Of a stretch of DNA of 64,000 bases, positions 1-10,859 are shown in pieces. The translations under genes and the position numbers were made by a program. Position 1 is the stretch's first letter. The number at the start of each line of letters is the position of its first letter. This DNA is from Puccinia triticina. Taxonomy: Eukaryota; Basidiomycota; Pucciniomycetes; Pucciniales; Pucciniaceae. Where the stretch lies: assembly GCF_026914185.1 (NCBI RefSeq), contig NC_070572.1, positions 1,426,001 through 1,490,000 on the forward strand, read 5' to 3'. Under the pieces are notes generated by a model. It ran no database searches, was not told the DNA's origin, and was given only the letters and a program-made list of their open reading frames with translations.

Positions 1-290
1 GAGCTTACACTCCCTTCAATGTCTGGTACAACTCAATCATTGTTACAGGTTCCCTACCATGGTCAAGTTGTACCAGGCATTAGGAGGAGTCCACACTCCT
101 TTTGATGGCTGGGTTGTACCAGTCATTGAGAGGAGTGTCCCCTCCCTTTGATGGCTGACACAACTCTGCTATCAAAGGAAGTATGTATGCACTCCTCTTG
201 ATGGCAGGGTTGTCCTGGCGATTGAGGAGTCACTTCCAATGATGGTCAGTACAGCTCAGCCATCAAAGGGAGTTACCCACATTGATAGCC
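1..290. repeat. Degenerate tandem repeat, about 65-bp unit
   Basis: Variants of a unit containing 'TTTGATGGCTG', 'GTTGTACCAG' and 'ATTGAGAGGAGT' recur about four times, with gaps and some inverted fragments. No reading frame stands out. It looks like an old minisatellite or the end of a decayed element that continues left of the window. Confidence 0.5.
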
Positions 291-540
291 TAGCTGCGCA
301 CAGGCCATCTGTAACAAGGGCCAGCAATGTCACAAGGTTGTTTGATAACTTCTACCCTAATGCTGGGACAAATGTGAGGGTGGGCATGGGCAACAACCAG
401 ACTTAGGGAAGCTACACACATGTAGAAATCTTGGATTGCAGAATGGGGGGACACTTCTGAGCTGGTGAGACTACAGACTCCAACAGATGACCTTTCCATA
501 AGCATTTTTTCCGCATACCAGAGCATGACTCTCAAAAATG

Positions 541-1015
541 ATATTCTTGTGATCTGATTGGCAGGGCAGTTCCTTTCAAGAGGTGGCCAATTATTCTAAT
601 CACTGCAGATTCTCTTGACTTTGCCATTTAGAATGAACAACTTTTACAACAAGTCACACTGTGACGGAGATGCCAACTGCTGTACTCTTGTATGTTGGAT
701 CCCCATCTTCAACCCTCAGAACTAAGACAAAGAAGATCACATTCTGGCCAACAAAAAACTTTGACATGACTGGAGGCCAGTTTAACTTGGGAGAATTTCA
801 GGTCTACTTGGATTTAAACAAAGTAAATTGTGTTACGCTATGTGTCTTTTGATCCGCTGACCACATCCAACAGACTTTGCCAGGTAAATCCCCATCAAAC
901 AAGTATACTCGCCAGGGATTCTCATGTCAAATGTCTGAAAAAATGACTGTAGCTGTACTTTCTTATATCAGTGGTAAAGATAATGGGAAGGCTTTAGCTG
1001 GACAAGAGAGCTAAA
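541..1015 (+). pseudogene. Tet-like 2OG-Fe(II) oxygenase relic (copy 1)
   Basis: Joining frames gives a fragment homologous to the gene on the minus strand at 4.0-4.7 kb. It has 'MNNFYNKSHCDGDANCCTL' with the H-x-D iron-binding motif, then 'WIPIFNP', 'GGQFNLGEFQVYLD', 'VTLCVF', and near 930 'MSEKMTVAVLSYI'. In-frame stops follow NPQN and CVF, and at least one frameshift lies near 630, so it cannot make a functional protein. The family oxidises 5-methylcytosine-type bases in characterised Tet/JBP proteins and is strongly expanded in rust fungi, where it was described together with KDZ transposons. The N-terminal half is not recognisable upstream. Assignment rests on the internal comparison and on memory of the family. 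Confidence 0.65.
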
Positions 1016-1137
1016 TCCAAAATTCTGAGGAGAAGATAGCCAGTAAGAAATAGCGTTTGAACAGTTTGTGTTTTTTTGTAATATTTCATTTTATTGTGTT
1101 TGACTGAACTTGGCAAATTCCATAATATTCTTTGAGT

Positions 1138-1392
1138 CTGTTTGATTGCACCAAGTATGACGGTGAAGACTGTCCATATGTTCTGTACATCAAATACTGG
1201 GATCACCAATTCAAATGCATCCTGTCACACAATTCATCCAGATAGTCAACAACTAATGAGGACCAGCCCTCAATGGTTCTCTGAAGCCATTGCTGAATTT
1301 TGTGATGGGATGCAATTGAATTGGTGATCCCAGTAGTTGAATTCCAGAACATATGGACAGTCTTCACTGTCATACTTGGTGCAATCAAACAG
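1138..1392. repeat. Inverted repeat with about 82-bp arms
   Basis: The arm 1138-1219 is the near-exact reverse complement of 1311-1392, sharing 'CTGTTTGATTGCACCAAGTA' and 'GACTGTCCATATGTTCTG'. About 90 bp lie between. One frame of the right arm (minus strand) reads as protein-like sequence with 'LFDCTKYDSEDCPYV' and 'YWDHQF', so the palindrome may be an inverted duplication of a coding fragment. The product is not recognised. Confidence 0.75.
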
Positions 1393-1504
1393 TTTCATTG
1401 TGCATGGCTGTCCAACCCAACAAATGTCCCATCTGTAACCATTGAGGCTTAAGCCCAGGGATATCAGAAATCTTGATATAAAATATTCCATAATTCATTT
1501 TCCT

Positions 1505-1605
1505 TCCTAAAACTGGTGGAGCAATGATAAAAACTGGCAGAGCAATAAAAAAACTGGCAGAGCAATGAAAAAACTGGCAGAGCAATGAAAAAACTGGTGG
1601 AGAAA
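1505..1605. repeat. Tandem repeat, about 22-bp unit
   Basis: About five copies of a unit close to 'AAAAACTGGCAGAGCAATG'. It creates spurious reading frames on the minus strand. Confidence 0.85.
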
Positions 1606-2289
1606 TGGCTACACACGGCTATCTCAATACAAAAAAAAACAAGAAAAGCCAGGATTCTGCCTAATGTATAGATGCATGAAGGAAGAAGACAAGCAAAAGA
1701 GCCAACACATAGAAAACACATAAAAAGTCACATGCAGGGAGAAAGGGTTGAAACTCAACAAAAGAAATTAAGGTCCCACAGGGAATAATAGATAAAGTCA
1801 CAGGAGTGAAAGGTTTGAAAAACAACAGAAGGAGCCACAGGTAAAAATAGATAAAAAATTAAGTGCGGTGAGAAGAGTGAGGAGTGTGCAAAATCCTGTT
1901 CCAAGATGAGGGGTTGTCCCGGTCCAGGTTTTGGTGAAAGAAAATGACCCTTTCATGTGTCTAGTTTCTTGTGTCTGGTTCCATAACTACAACAAATATA
2001 TACGTCTGCGCCCTGGTGTGGAATCTTGCGCATGGTTTCTTCTGCTCCGTAAAAAGGCCTTTGAGCAGTGTAGCAAGCAGATTCTTATTGCCAATGTGGA
2101 GTAGACAAGGGTTTGTGGTGTCCCACTTAATGGCTGGTTGATCATCCACCAGGCTGCATTGATCAGAGCACATATGTGTAAGTCAATGGAATGGGGAAGT
2201 CAAAGAGGAAGTAGTAATTTACCTCTTCAGCTTTTGAACAAAGACATTCAGTTTTACACTGTATCACATCTTGTTGTGGTGGGAGTTTA

Positions 2290-2490
2290 AGGGGTGAGGT
2301 GGTGTAGCAGTGGGGGGGCAGGGGTATCAAGGGTATTGGATGCTCTGGTGGGTGGCTGGGGTATTACAAATGTATTATCAACAATGAAAATCCAATTAGG
2401 CAATGGAGGGTATGATGCTCTGGGGGGGGGGGGGGGGGGGGGGAAGGACCCCGGAAAGCCCCGACCAAGCCGCCTCATGTAATTTTTGCT
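2290..2490. repeat. G-rich repeat with a 22-G homopolymer
   Basis: An uninterrupted run of 22 G lies at 2422-2443. The segment just after it ('GGACCCCGGA', 'CCAAGCC', 'CTCATGTAA') recurs in opposite orientation near 28530-28580, also next to a G run. The two are probably ends of the same undefined repeat family. No coding sequence is supported. Confidence 0.5.
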
Positions 2491-3113
2491 AATTCTGGGT
2501 TTTGGATACGTGGGGAAATTGAGTTTTTCCCAATTGAATCCTATTTGGATACGTAGTACATGAGGAGGACTTTCACAATATTGTTCAAGAACCCTGTTAG
2601 ATATATCCTGGAACATTAACCTCAAAACATGCTGAAGTCATGATGAATTTATGTTGAGATGATGCTTAATTGAGCTTGAGCCATGTCGGAAAGGGGTTGG
2701 AGTCAACTTGAAACCAACTCCAACTTGACTAGAGGCTTTAGTGCAGCTTTTCTAGAATGCATGTACAACTATCACACCAAGCAATTTGGGCAAATTGGCA
2801 GAAACAAAAGTCTTATACAGGTTATAACATATGCCTCAAATTTCAGATGGCTTCACTCCTTTTTACCCTACTGGCCTTAAGATATTTCAATCGGTTAAAA
2901 AAACAAAAACATAGGTTGTAATGAAGAAGAGGTATGTCCACACAATTATGAGTTTTGGGATCATTTTTTGGCTGGGTTACCTGGACCATGAAGAGCTCCC
3001 TACTGCTTCAGCTAGGCACAAACCAATACCATGGGCTTTCACTAATGAAATTATAAAGCAGCATAACCCCAAGATTTGAGACATGTTTGCTAATAATCTA
3101 ACCCACTGGACAA

Positions 3114-3316
3114 AGGGGGGTTCACAATAGGATAAAAATAAAACTTTAAAGCTAATTTTAAGGCCTTTATGAACAATTTTTTAAAAAATGAAGAAGTTGC
3201 GCTGATTCTCAGGGGACACCCAGTCCTGCACATCTTGCCAGATTTTTAAAAATTTGTTGATAAAGTCCTTAGAATTGACTCTAAAATTTTATTTTTATCC
3301 TATTGTGAACCCCCCT
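3114..3316. mobile_element. Short TIR element (MITE), copy 1
   Basis: A 203-bp element starts 'AGGGGGGTTCACAATAGGAT' and ends with its inverse. The inverted arms extend imperfectly for about 60 bp. A second copy lies at 27624-27824 with the same termini and a related centre ('CATCTTGCCA'). Copy 2 is flanked by TA on both sides, as expected for Tc1/mariner-type insertion; here only the right flank is TA. No coding capacity. Confidence 0.85.
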
Positions 3317-3972
3317 ATTATAAAAATGGATTATAATCTATTTTTAATCCTTCAAGTTTCTACACAATCATTGATAACTTGGTATGTAAATTTGCAATGG
3401 ATGCATAAGAATCACAAGTACAATCTTTTTGCAAAAGAAAAGCAAGATGCAAAAATTAATTCCTTACCAAGACTGTATTAATAGAGAGTTTTACGGGATG
3501 CAACTTCTTGGGGTCTCCACAAAATATTTCCAACCACCTGGAATGATCTGCAGAAGGAAATCTCATCACCAACATGAAAGCAAGAGCTCAATATGTCAAG
3601 AAAGGTAGAGTTTTTGGCTGTTTTTGTGTCCCAGTGTATATGCACAAGGGAAATTGGAAATGTAATACATATGAGCTAAATCTGATTTTTGCCACTGCTC
3701 ATGAAAATATCTGCAAGTATCTAAACACCTAATTGAGTGATCTTTGAGAACAAAGTTTCATTTCAAAATGTGATAGCTGGGCATCCTGAAAGTACAGTTT
3801 GAGTAGTTCAAAATTTGTGTTGCATGTTGGTCAAAGTACTAACACAAGGGCTACATTTTGTGAAAGCAGCTGTGCAAAAGTGATATATTAACTGAGATAG
3901 ACAGACAACAGAGTCAGAAATGAGATATCAAGTACTCTAATTAAGGTTGAAAGTTGAAATAATGGATTCGTA
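3317..3972. other. AT-rich spacer, nothing recognised
   Basis: No convincing reading frame, repeat or RNA gene seen on either strand. Confidence 0.5.
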
Positions 3973-5985
3973 TCACTGGAGACATTGAAAAACACTCATG
4001 GGTAACGGAGAAAAAACACAAGGGAAAAATAAAAAGAGCACAAGGCAAGTGAAGAAGGCCCAGAGAGATGTAAAGAGAACAACCAACAAACAAGAGTGTC
4101 TTTCAGCATCTTCTATCTGTTGCTTCTGACCAGCTATCTTGGTAGTAGATTGAATGTAAGCAACCACCGCATTTGAAATCTTTTCAGACATCTGGCAAGA
4201 GAAACCAATCCTGGTGTACTTATCAGAAGGAGAAGCACCATCTCAAGTCTGATGTGTATCTTGGCCAGACCTGAAGACACACATTGTTACACCCACAACC
4301 TGGTTCATCTCAATGTAGACCTGGAAGTCACGGAAATGAAACTGACCGCCCAGCATATTGAAACCGTTGTTGGCCAAAATGGGATCATCTTCATTTGAGT
4401 TCCGGGGGTTGAAGATTGGAATCCAGAATACTAGCGTCCAGGTGTTGATGTCGCTGTCCTGGTGGGGTCCGTTGAAGAAGTTGTACATAGTGAACGTGAA
4501 GAAAGAGGCAAAATCAAACATGTTGTATGGGGTTGGATACTCCATGTACGCCATGGAAGGCAGGTTGCCATTTATGAGAGCTTCACAGAATTCCTTGAAT
4601 GCCCGAGGGGCTAGTTGTTCATGAAGGTGTGTAGCAATCCATTCATTAGCTTCTAGATATGCAGCAGCCTTGTCCTCAGCGTTACACCAGGAAAAAAAAG
4701 TAGTCACTTAATGGCAAGTGACATGACACAGCTTTGTTTTCAGCTCCAACACTGCTCCAATGCTGCTCCTCTCCACCAGCACATCTGGGGCTCACATGAT
4801 AGGTGTCAGGATCAAAGCACTCAATGTGAAAAAACCGGATGATGCTCAGCTTTGGCCCTGGCCCAGCTGATGCTCAGCTTTGGCCGTAGCCCAGCTGATG
4901 CTCAGCTTTGGCCCTAGCCTAGCTTATTTTCAGCTCTGGTCCTGTCCAAGCTGATTCCTATTTTTTCCCCTGGTCTGGCTCAGCTGATCCTCAGCAAGCT
5001 GAGCATCAGCTGGCCAGCTGGCCCAGGACTGGGTCAAAGCTGAGCATCAGCTGGGACAGGACTAGGAAAAGGCTGAGCAAGGACGGGTACAAATCTTAGC
5101 ATCAGCTGCGCCAGGACTAGTACAAAGCTGAGCATCACCTGGGCTAGGACGGGTCAAAAGGCTTTATTCAAATTCTGAGAGTGAGCTGGGTGAAAAAGCT
5201 GAGTATGAGCTGAGCAACAAAGCTTAGTATGAGCTGGGTACCAAAGCTGAGTATCAGCTGGACAGAAATGAGGATCAGTTGGGCTCATCAAAAACTGAAA
5301 AGGACCTCCTTGGTAAATTTTGGAAGTTGAGGAGATGGTTGGGAGATTAGGGTAGATAGTGGATACATATTGGATAGATGGTGGGTAGCTGGCTGGAGCT
5401 GGTGTAATGTCACTTGTCATCAACTGAATATTTTATTTTCCTGGTGTTATATAATGCCTTCCTAATCATTGCAGCAAGACGTCCCACAGAACAGAATTGC
5501 CCAAATCCTTCTTTCTTCATTCCTTTCCTCCAACCGCATCCCCACATCCACCCACCCATGAGAGGACCATTGTTCTGGACTTGCCCGACATACTGAGTTT
5601 GATTGAGGAAGAAACAGACGAGTTTCTCCCAACCTTGAAGTTCTTCAGATGACATGGACGAAAATTGAATTGTGGTAAATTTGCAGAAAGCCGGCTTTCC
5701 TCGGGGTGCAATGACACAGGTGCCATGAGATAGGCCCTGATAATGTGTCTGGAGGGTTTTGTTGGAGGTGAGAATCTCTTCTGGTTTTGGATCGTGTTGA
5801 CGGCTTGGCGGTACAAAGTAATAGAATGTTTTGTCATCAACGCTGGCGGATGTCTGGTCATTTTCAGGAGCTGGTGTTGATTCGTCATTGTTTTCAGGGA
5901 GGGTGAACAAGCTGTAGGCGGTTTCACGGAATCTGGCCCAACGCTTGGCGGCTCTACCAGGACAAATCTGTTTCCTGGGGCTACC
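3973..5985 (-). pseudogene. Tet-like 2OG-Fe(II) oxygenase gene split by a TIR element (copy 2)
   Basis: The N-terminal half lies at 5985-5420 ('AKRWARFRETAYSLFTLPEN', 'FFLNQTQYVGQVQNNGPLMG', 'WRKGMKKEGFGQFC'). The C-terminal half lies at about 4707-4090 ('NEWIATHLHEQLAPRAF', 'LPSMAYMEYPTPYN', 'FFNGPHQDSDINTWTLVFW' with the H-x-D iron ligands, then 'GGQFHFRDFQVYIEMN', 'VTMCVFRSGQDTHQT'). An in-frame TGA follows HQT at about 4243, and the frame then continues with 'KYTRIGFSCQMSEKI'. Between the halves, 4712-5419 is a foreign TIR element. The order and sequence agree with the long rust Tet-like oxygenases I know. The broken halves and the stop argue against function. Proline/serine-rich reading frames with good splice donors upstream may be its 5' exons. 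The hydrophobic tail after 'ERHSC' is probably not original. Confidence 0.72.
4712..5419. mobile_element. 708-bp TIR element inside the oxygenase gene
   Basis: The ends are 'TGGCAAGTGACATGACACAG' and, read inward from the right, 'TGACAAGTGACATTACACCA', a TIR of about 22 bp with a few mismatches. The interior is made of short repeats such as 'CAGCTGATGCTCAGCTTTGG' (4830-4930) and the same unit in the other orientation (4985-5280), so the element could fold back on itself. There is no coding capacity. A clear target-site duplication was not found (TTAA versus TTGA at the edges is only suggestive). Confidence 0.7.
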
Positions 5986-5999
5986 AAAAAAAGATGTCA

Positions 6000-7470
6000 G
6001 GATCTGTTATTGAAAACACAGAGCAGAAGGTGTTGTGATGTGAAGGAAAGAGGGAATATGTAGAAGGGGCCAAGTGCAAATGATGCTTGCCCCCAGAACC
6101 CCTCCCACGGATGAGAATAAAAGGAAAGGAAGAGCCGGGTGCAAATGATGCTTGCCCCCAGGACTCATAGAGAATGTTTGAATGGGAGATTGAGAAGAAA
6201 TGAGACGGGAATGAGAGGCTGGAAATTCATACTTTGCTGTTTGTGTGTTGTGCAGGGGATCAGCTGAAGGATTCTGGAGTGAATTTCTGCAAAGATTGGT
6301 GTGAGAAGGGTGCGGGGATGAGGGGTGGGCTGGCAGAGACGAATAGACAGAACCTGGAGTTATGATGGACACCTTAACTATTGGCCAGAAAGGGAAGGGC
6401 TAAGGGAGTTGCTGAGTGCAACAGCAATCATGAAATTACTCACCTGATGGAGAGTATCGAGTGCCAAAATTGCCTGAGGGACGGCTGGGAAGTGGATGGA
6501 ATGGGTTGTTTGAGCAGGCATGCGCTGTTGAGGTTGAAATGTAGGATTTTCTAATCAGCAGGGTTGTATGTAGATTGTCAACTCCAAAGAGGGGAGCAAG
6601 ATGAAGGTGAATTAAAAACACTTACGTAGAAAGGGGTGGTGAGCCATTGTTCTATCTTGAGAGAGCGGTGAGGTCCAATTGATTTGGTGGCCGAGTGGTT
6701 GGTCTTGGTGATCGCTGCGGTCAAGAGGGGTGTTTTCAGTAGACTGGTTTGTTGGTGGATGAGTAGACAGGTTGTGATAGAGGCTGCTTGACCCTGAGAA
6801 GGGTTCACAATTGCCAAAGAGGGGAAGCAATGGCTGAGAGCAATCAGGATTTATTGATGGGTGAATGATACCCACCCCCAGTGCTGAAACAGAGGAATAT
6901 TGCTGAATCAGACGATTTGGGAGTGGGTGGTGATGGTGATAGGCCTGCTGGGCTGCAGGTAAAGTGTTGCAACCGGGGTGAGCAGACGGATATTGATGAT
7001 AATCAGGGAGTTGAGGGTGGTTAGGAACCCAAGGGAGCAGCGGAGGATGGTCATTTCTGACTGGTGGCTGAGAGTTCAAGCCGAGGAGGCTGCCTGTCTG
7101 TCGAGGGGAGAAGCAATTGGGTGTCTGATTTCAGTTCAGGTAGATAGAGATTGGTCAAAAGCAATATACAATCCAAATGCAACAATTAACGGTATGGATC
7201 ATTAGATTCAAGGGAGCAACAACCAAATTGGCGATACAGTTAGCAATAGTAGGGTGGATTTACTCACCTCGCAGTACCGTGTAGTTCCGTTGACCAATCC
7301 AAGAGGGTATGGTGCGTTCGGCAAAGGTGGAAACCAGCTTCTTGACGATACAGGGCCTTTCATTGAGAGGAGGAAGACCAATGATGTGATTGATTGATCA
7401 ATTGTTTTGAGCATCCGGGGGTCCAGAAGGTTGTGTAGATAGGGTTGATAAGGAATTAACAATGGTTAGA
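6000..7470 (-). other. Possible 5' exons of a low-complexity coding region
   Basis: Three minus-strand open stretches, rich in P, S, H, Q and N, each end at a good splice donor: GTGAGTAAA at about 7268 (after 'GLVNGTTRYCE'), GTAAGTG at about 6624 (exon from about 7100) and GTGAGTAA at about 6443. A further open stretch runs 6372-6007. The spacing and donors suggest exons of one disordered protein or N-terminal region, directly upstream of the Tet-like oxygenase on the same strand. Whether they belong to that gene cannot be decided here. Confidence 0.35.
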
Positions 7471-8399
7471 TTTGAGTCTCAAGCGCAAGAAGAAAGAGGA
7501 ATCAGGTTTTCTGACATGCCTGAATTGATCTGAGTGTGGGGAGCTTGCTGACAGTTTGCACGTTGGCAATTGTCCTCCATTTGTTCGCTGAGTCCTCCTG
7601 ATTGATGGTCAGCGTTGATTGTCAAAAACGTTGGTGTCAGCGATCAGGAGGTTATACATATCTTAATGTAAATAGCAAATCAAACCTTGATTGGCCTTCC
7701 CCTACCGTTGTAAGACATCGTGAAGCGAGGTGTGGGGCAAATGACAGAGGTTGGAGTGCCTAGTTGAGAGGGTACAGCAAAGCTGCTGCTGTCCAAACTC
7801 CGAGTTTGGACTTTCGAGATGTTTCACGGTGTTTTGTGACATGTCCATGATACCTGTGCCATGCCGACACACCAAGAGTTCAACTGGTGAACCCGATGGG
7901 CAATGCATCACTGGATACAACCCTCACTCCAACTAGCAAGAAAATGGTACAGCCTGCTATCAACTGTAGTTGGAGGAGCAATTCAACCATACATGTGTAT
8001 TAGTACACACTCAAGTTTCTCTCTGGTGGCAGTGGAAATTTTGCCCCAGAGGGGCGACTACCCAAGCTCTGAAATGCATCACAAATAAAATGAAATGGGG
8101 GGCAGTTCAGCACCAAAGTTTGGAGTGAGCCCTTTGGAATTATGATGTTCCCTTTTTTTGTTTTGTGAATTGATATTGAATATTAACCACTGGATTATCT
8201 GATCCTTGATGAGATGAGAAAAGGTTGGATTTGACAGATAAGGGCCTCTTAGGATGTTTGCCTTGAATTATTTGGTGAAGGGGGGTGTTGCGCCCAACTG
8301 CTTGTATGACTGGAGGCAATCCAAGACCCTATCATTCACATCACAGTCAGTGGGGAAGAGATATCTAAATCTTGGGAGTGGATTGGTGAGTTTTGGCTC
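7470..8399. other. Spacer, no gene supported
   Basis: Only small reading frames without family resemblance. A 21-bp hairpin, 'GTCCAAACTCCGAGTTTGGA' plus one base, lies near 7793. Confidence 0.4.
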
Positions 8400-8600
8400 T
8401 TAAAAATGCTGGAGTAAGTGTGGGACTTTGGGGTTTTTTGCATCCAGAACCAGTGATGGTGATAGTTTTTTCATGTGTGGTTTCAAAGAAACGTAGGTGT
8501 CAAATCTGGGTTGTGAGACAATATTATCTGGAAAAAAACCTGGCACATCAGTTCTGATTAGATCTGCAGGGGTCTCCTGTATGGTAGTAAACACACTAAG
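8400..8600 (-). CDS. Fragment of an unrecognised protein
   Basis: A minus-strand open segment reads 'TIQETPADLIRTDVPGFFPD', 'RFDTYVSLKPHMKKLSP' and 'LQHF', then stops at 8400. The composition is normal for a globular protein and it may be the last exon of a rust gene. Upstream coding is cut by the LTR-like segment at 8624-9120. Further minus-strand fragments at 9194-9400 ('LADLIITNWSGFMFTQLCKM') could be earlier exons. Function unknown. Confidence 0.35.
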   Translation of the reverse strand, partial: LSVFTTIQETPADLIRTDVPGFFPDNIVSQPRFDTYVSLKPHMKKLSPSLVLDAKNPKVPHLLQHF

Positions 8601-8623
8601 GATTGTTTTTGAGAACCAGGCCT

Positions 8624-9120
8624 TGTAGATGGGCGGGCTACAGGTCTAAGAATGTGGGTCTGCGGCGTAGTAAGCGCGACACGCGACAATGAGTGCAACA
8701 GTAAGAAGTCTGATGATTTCGTCTGTAGTAAGAGGAATGAATGAAAACAACGAGGAAAAGAGAGGCCCTTTTATAAGGGCCGACAACAAGAGACGGAAAT
8801 CAAAATAAAAAGACCTGTTGAGGAAGTATCTCAACAGTAGGACATGATACGTACAGGATGTCGTAACAGAAATATGAAATGAAAACACTATAGGACAGAT
8901 ACTGCGCGCCTATTGCGCGTGACGTGTATACGTCAACTTCCCTAACTCCCGCGCTAGGCCGGAGTGGGAAGTAACTAGTGTACAGCGCTCATAGTATGGG
9001 CGCGTCACTCAAACCCTTGTAGCACTGCTACAGCCTGCCGGCTGAGTCTGGCATGGATGTGGGTGATACGTTTATGAGGCGTGGAGTAGTGAATCAGCTC
9101 TCCAGGGCTGAGCATCTACA
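8624..9120 (-). mobile_element. Putative lone LTR
   Basis: The segment begins TGTAGATG and ends CATCTACA, an 8-bp TG...CA inverted terminus typical of LTRs. On the minus strand it holds a TATA box ('CCCTTATAAAAGGGCC') near 8770, followed by a pyrimidine-rich stretch. No internal retrotransposon genes lie beside it and no clear 5-bp target duplication was found. It is either an old solo LTR or one LTR of a degraded element. Confidence 0.5.
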
Positions 9121-9784
9121 GTTTTTATCACGCACAGTACAAGTCATATGGGAGTGTGTGTGGGTGGGGCATTAGTCAGAAGAAGGCACGGGGTTAAAGC
9201 AGAAGCACAATAAAGCAAATTTGCAGTTCTGGTGGTTCATCAGTCACAACCAAGCACAGATGGGAAACACAGATGTTGGCAAACCTCATTTTGCACAGCT
9301 GTGTGAACATAAATCCAGACCAGTTGGTGATAATTAGGTCTGCCAAGGAGAACTCTTGTTTGGATTTGGTGGTGTGTTTGCCATCGGAGATGAAAGTCAC
9401 AAGAAGCTAAACTTGAAAATGGGAAAAAGGAAGGGAGACAGCCAACCAAAAACCCAATGAAATAAAGAAACAGACTGAGGGTGTGGGTGATTTCAATATG
9501 CATGAGTGGATAAAGATGAAAAATTATTCTTGAGAAACGGATGCAGGTGTGTGAATTTGAACTACTCATGGAGGATCTCTGAGAGTGGTGTTATACTACT
9601 CCGCATTGAGAGGAAGGCTACTTCCAGGTGAAATATGGTCTGGGAGTGTAAGAGCTAGCCTCAATAACATAACAGCTCCCCTGGAATCATGGTCAAGAAA
9701 CCATGTTGGAGGGGTGTGTGATGACTTAATGGGCAAATGAGCAGAGGGCTTGGGTTGGAACAAGGTTTGTTGGATGGTAGGGAT

Positions 9785-9824
9785 TGTGTCACACAAACGT
9801 GCGCGCGTACGTTTGTGTGAAACA
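9785..9824. repeat. 40-bp imperfect palindrome
   Basis: The left half is 'TGTGTCACACAAACGTGCGC' and the right half 'GCGTACGTTTGTGTGAAACA', with three mismatched pairs. The same palindrome is perfect at 14121-14160 and occurs imperfectly at 23670-23708. Confidence 0.85.
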
Positions 9825-10364
9825 GGTCTTTCCCCACTCTACACCACTCTGAATCCATATGTGCAACATTACATAGCTGCCGGCTTGAGTACCAAATAGA
9901 AATAAACAGAATTAAACAATCCAGTGGACAATCACACGTCCATCGGCCAAATTTGGTCAATCCCCCCTTGTTCTGCAAACCATACTGTGCCGTGATATTT
10001 CCATACAATATAGATTCAGGTGGTGTACCAAAATGATGGTAGATTACCTTGGATTTGGTTCTCAATTGCGCTTGTGCCTCCACCCTGTGTGGAGGAAGCC
10101 AAAGTGTGTAATCAACTTGATTCAAAATTCCTTTGTTGTGAAGTGGGGGTGGGACAGGGCACCCCTTTGAACAGCATACTATGAAGGGGACTGGCTATTA
10201 GATGAGGTCTGTCAGGCACAGTGCGTTGGAACAGCCACATGAGTCAAAGACCATAAGAGCCTATAGGTTCCTGCACAACATCATGCCCCCCTCCAAGCTC
10301 GCTATTGCCATCCCCAATCTACTCTGTTATCTTATAAATAAGTACCAATACATCCTCTCACTCA

Positions 10365-10823
10365 ATGCTTGATATTGTTGGTAATATCCACATGTCCTTG
10401 ACCAGAATCGGCTCAATTATAGCCATTGGTCAAGATATACATATCATAAACTGTGTAGCAAGTCCAAAGTTAGTCAAAGACATATCAGAATTCCAGACAG
10501 CACAATTCCATGTAGTACTCAAGACATCCAACTCTGCTTTTCCCCTCATGATCTTGGAAGAAGATACCCAGATTTTCATCTCCGGACGTCTTTCCCACCC
10601 ATCTCTCACTTTTCTCCCTAGGATTGAAGTTTCCTCTGGCTGTTGGATCAAGCATAAGGGCAATCTTGACCTGATCACTGAAAGAGAAGTTCAACAGGCA
10701 CTTGTGTCTGGGAGCGTGTACGTGGCAAAGGTGCTCTGGAATCGTGGAAATATGTGGAACAGTTACGTCAGGGTTGTGGATCCTACCCTTGGTAATGTAG
10801 GTGTTTGTGTTGGTTCATTTTGA
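10365..10823 (+). CDS. Hypothetical protein, possibly OB-like
   Basis: A 152-codon frame follows a TATA-like TATAAATA about 30 bp upstream. The sequence is rich in alternating hydrophobic residues ('FHVVLKTSN', 'TQIFISGRLSHPS', 'SGSVYVAKVLW'), giving the impression of beta strands. The pattern loosely recalls the Helitron OB-like proteins at 31.3 and 58.9 kb ('FEVELVTNTALTN', 'IYSIHGK'), but this is a visual impression only. It may be the first exon, since GTAATG follows 'DPTLG'. No family assignment is made. Confidence 0.4.
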   Translation: MLDIVGNIHMSLTRIGSIIAIGQDIHIINCVASPKLVKDISEFQTAQFHVVLKTSNSAFPLMILEEDTQIFISGRLSHPSLTFLPRIEVSSGCWIKHKGNLDLITEREVQQALVSGSVYVAKVLWNRGNMWNSYVRVVDPTLGNVGVCVGSF

Positions 10824-10859
10824 ACACTGATATGCACTCAAGAATTTTGCGCCCTTCAT

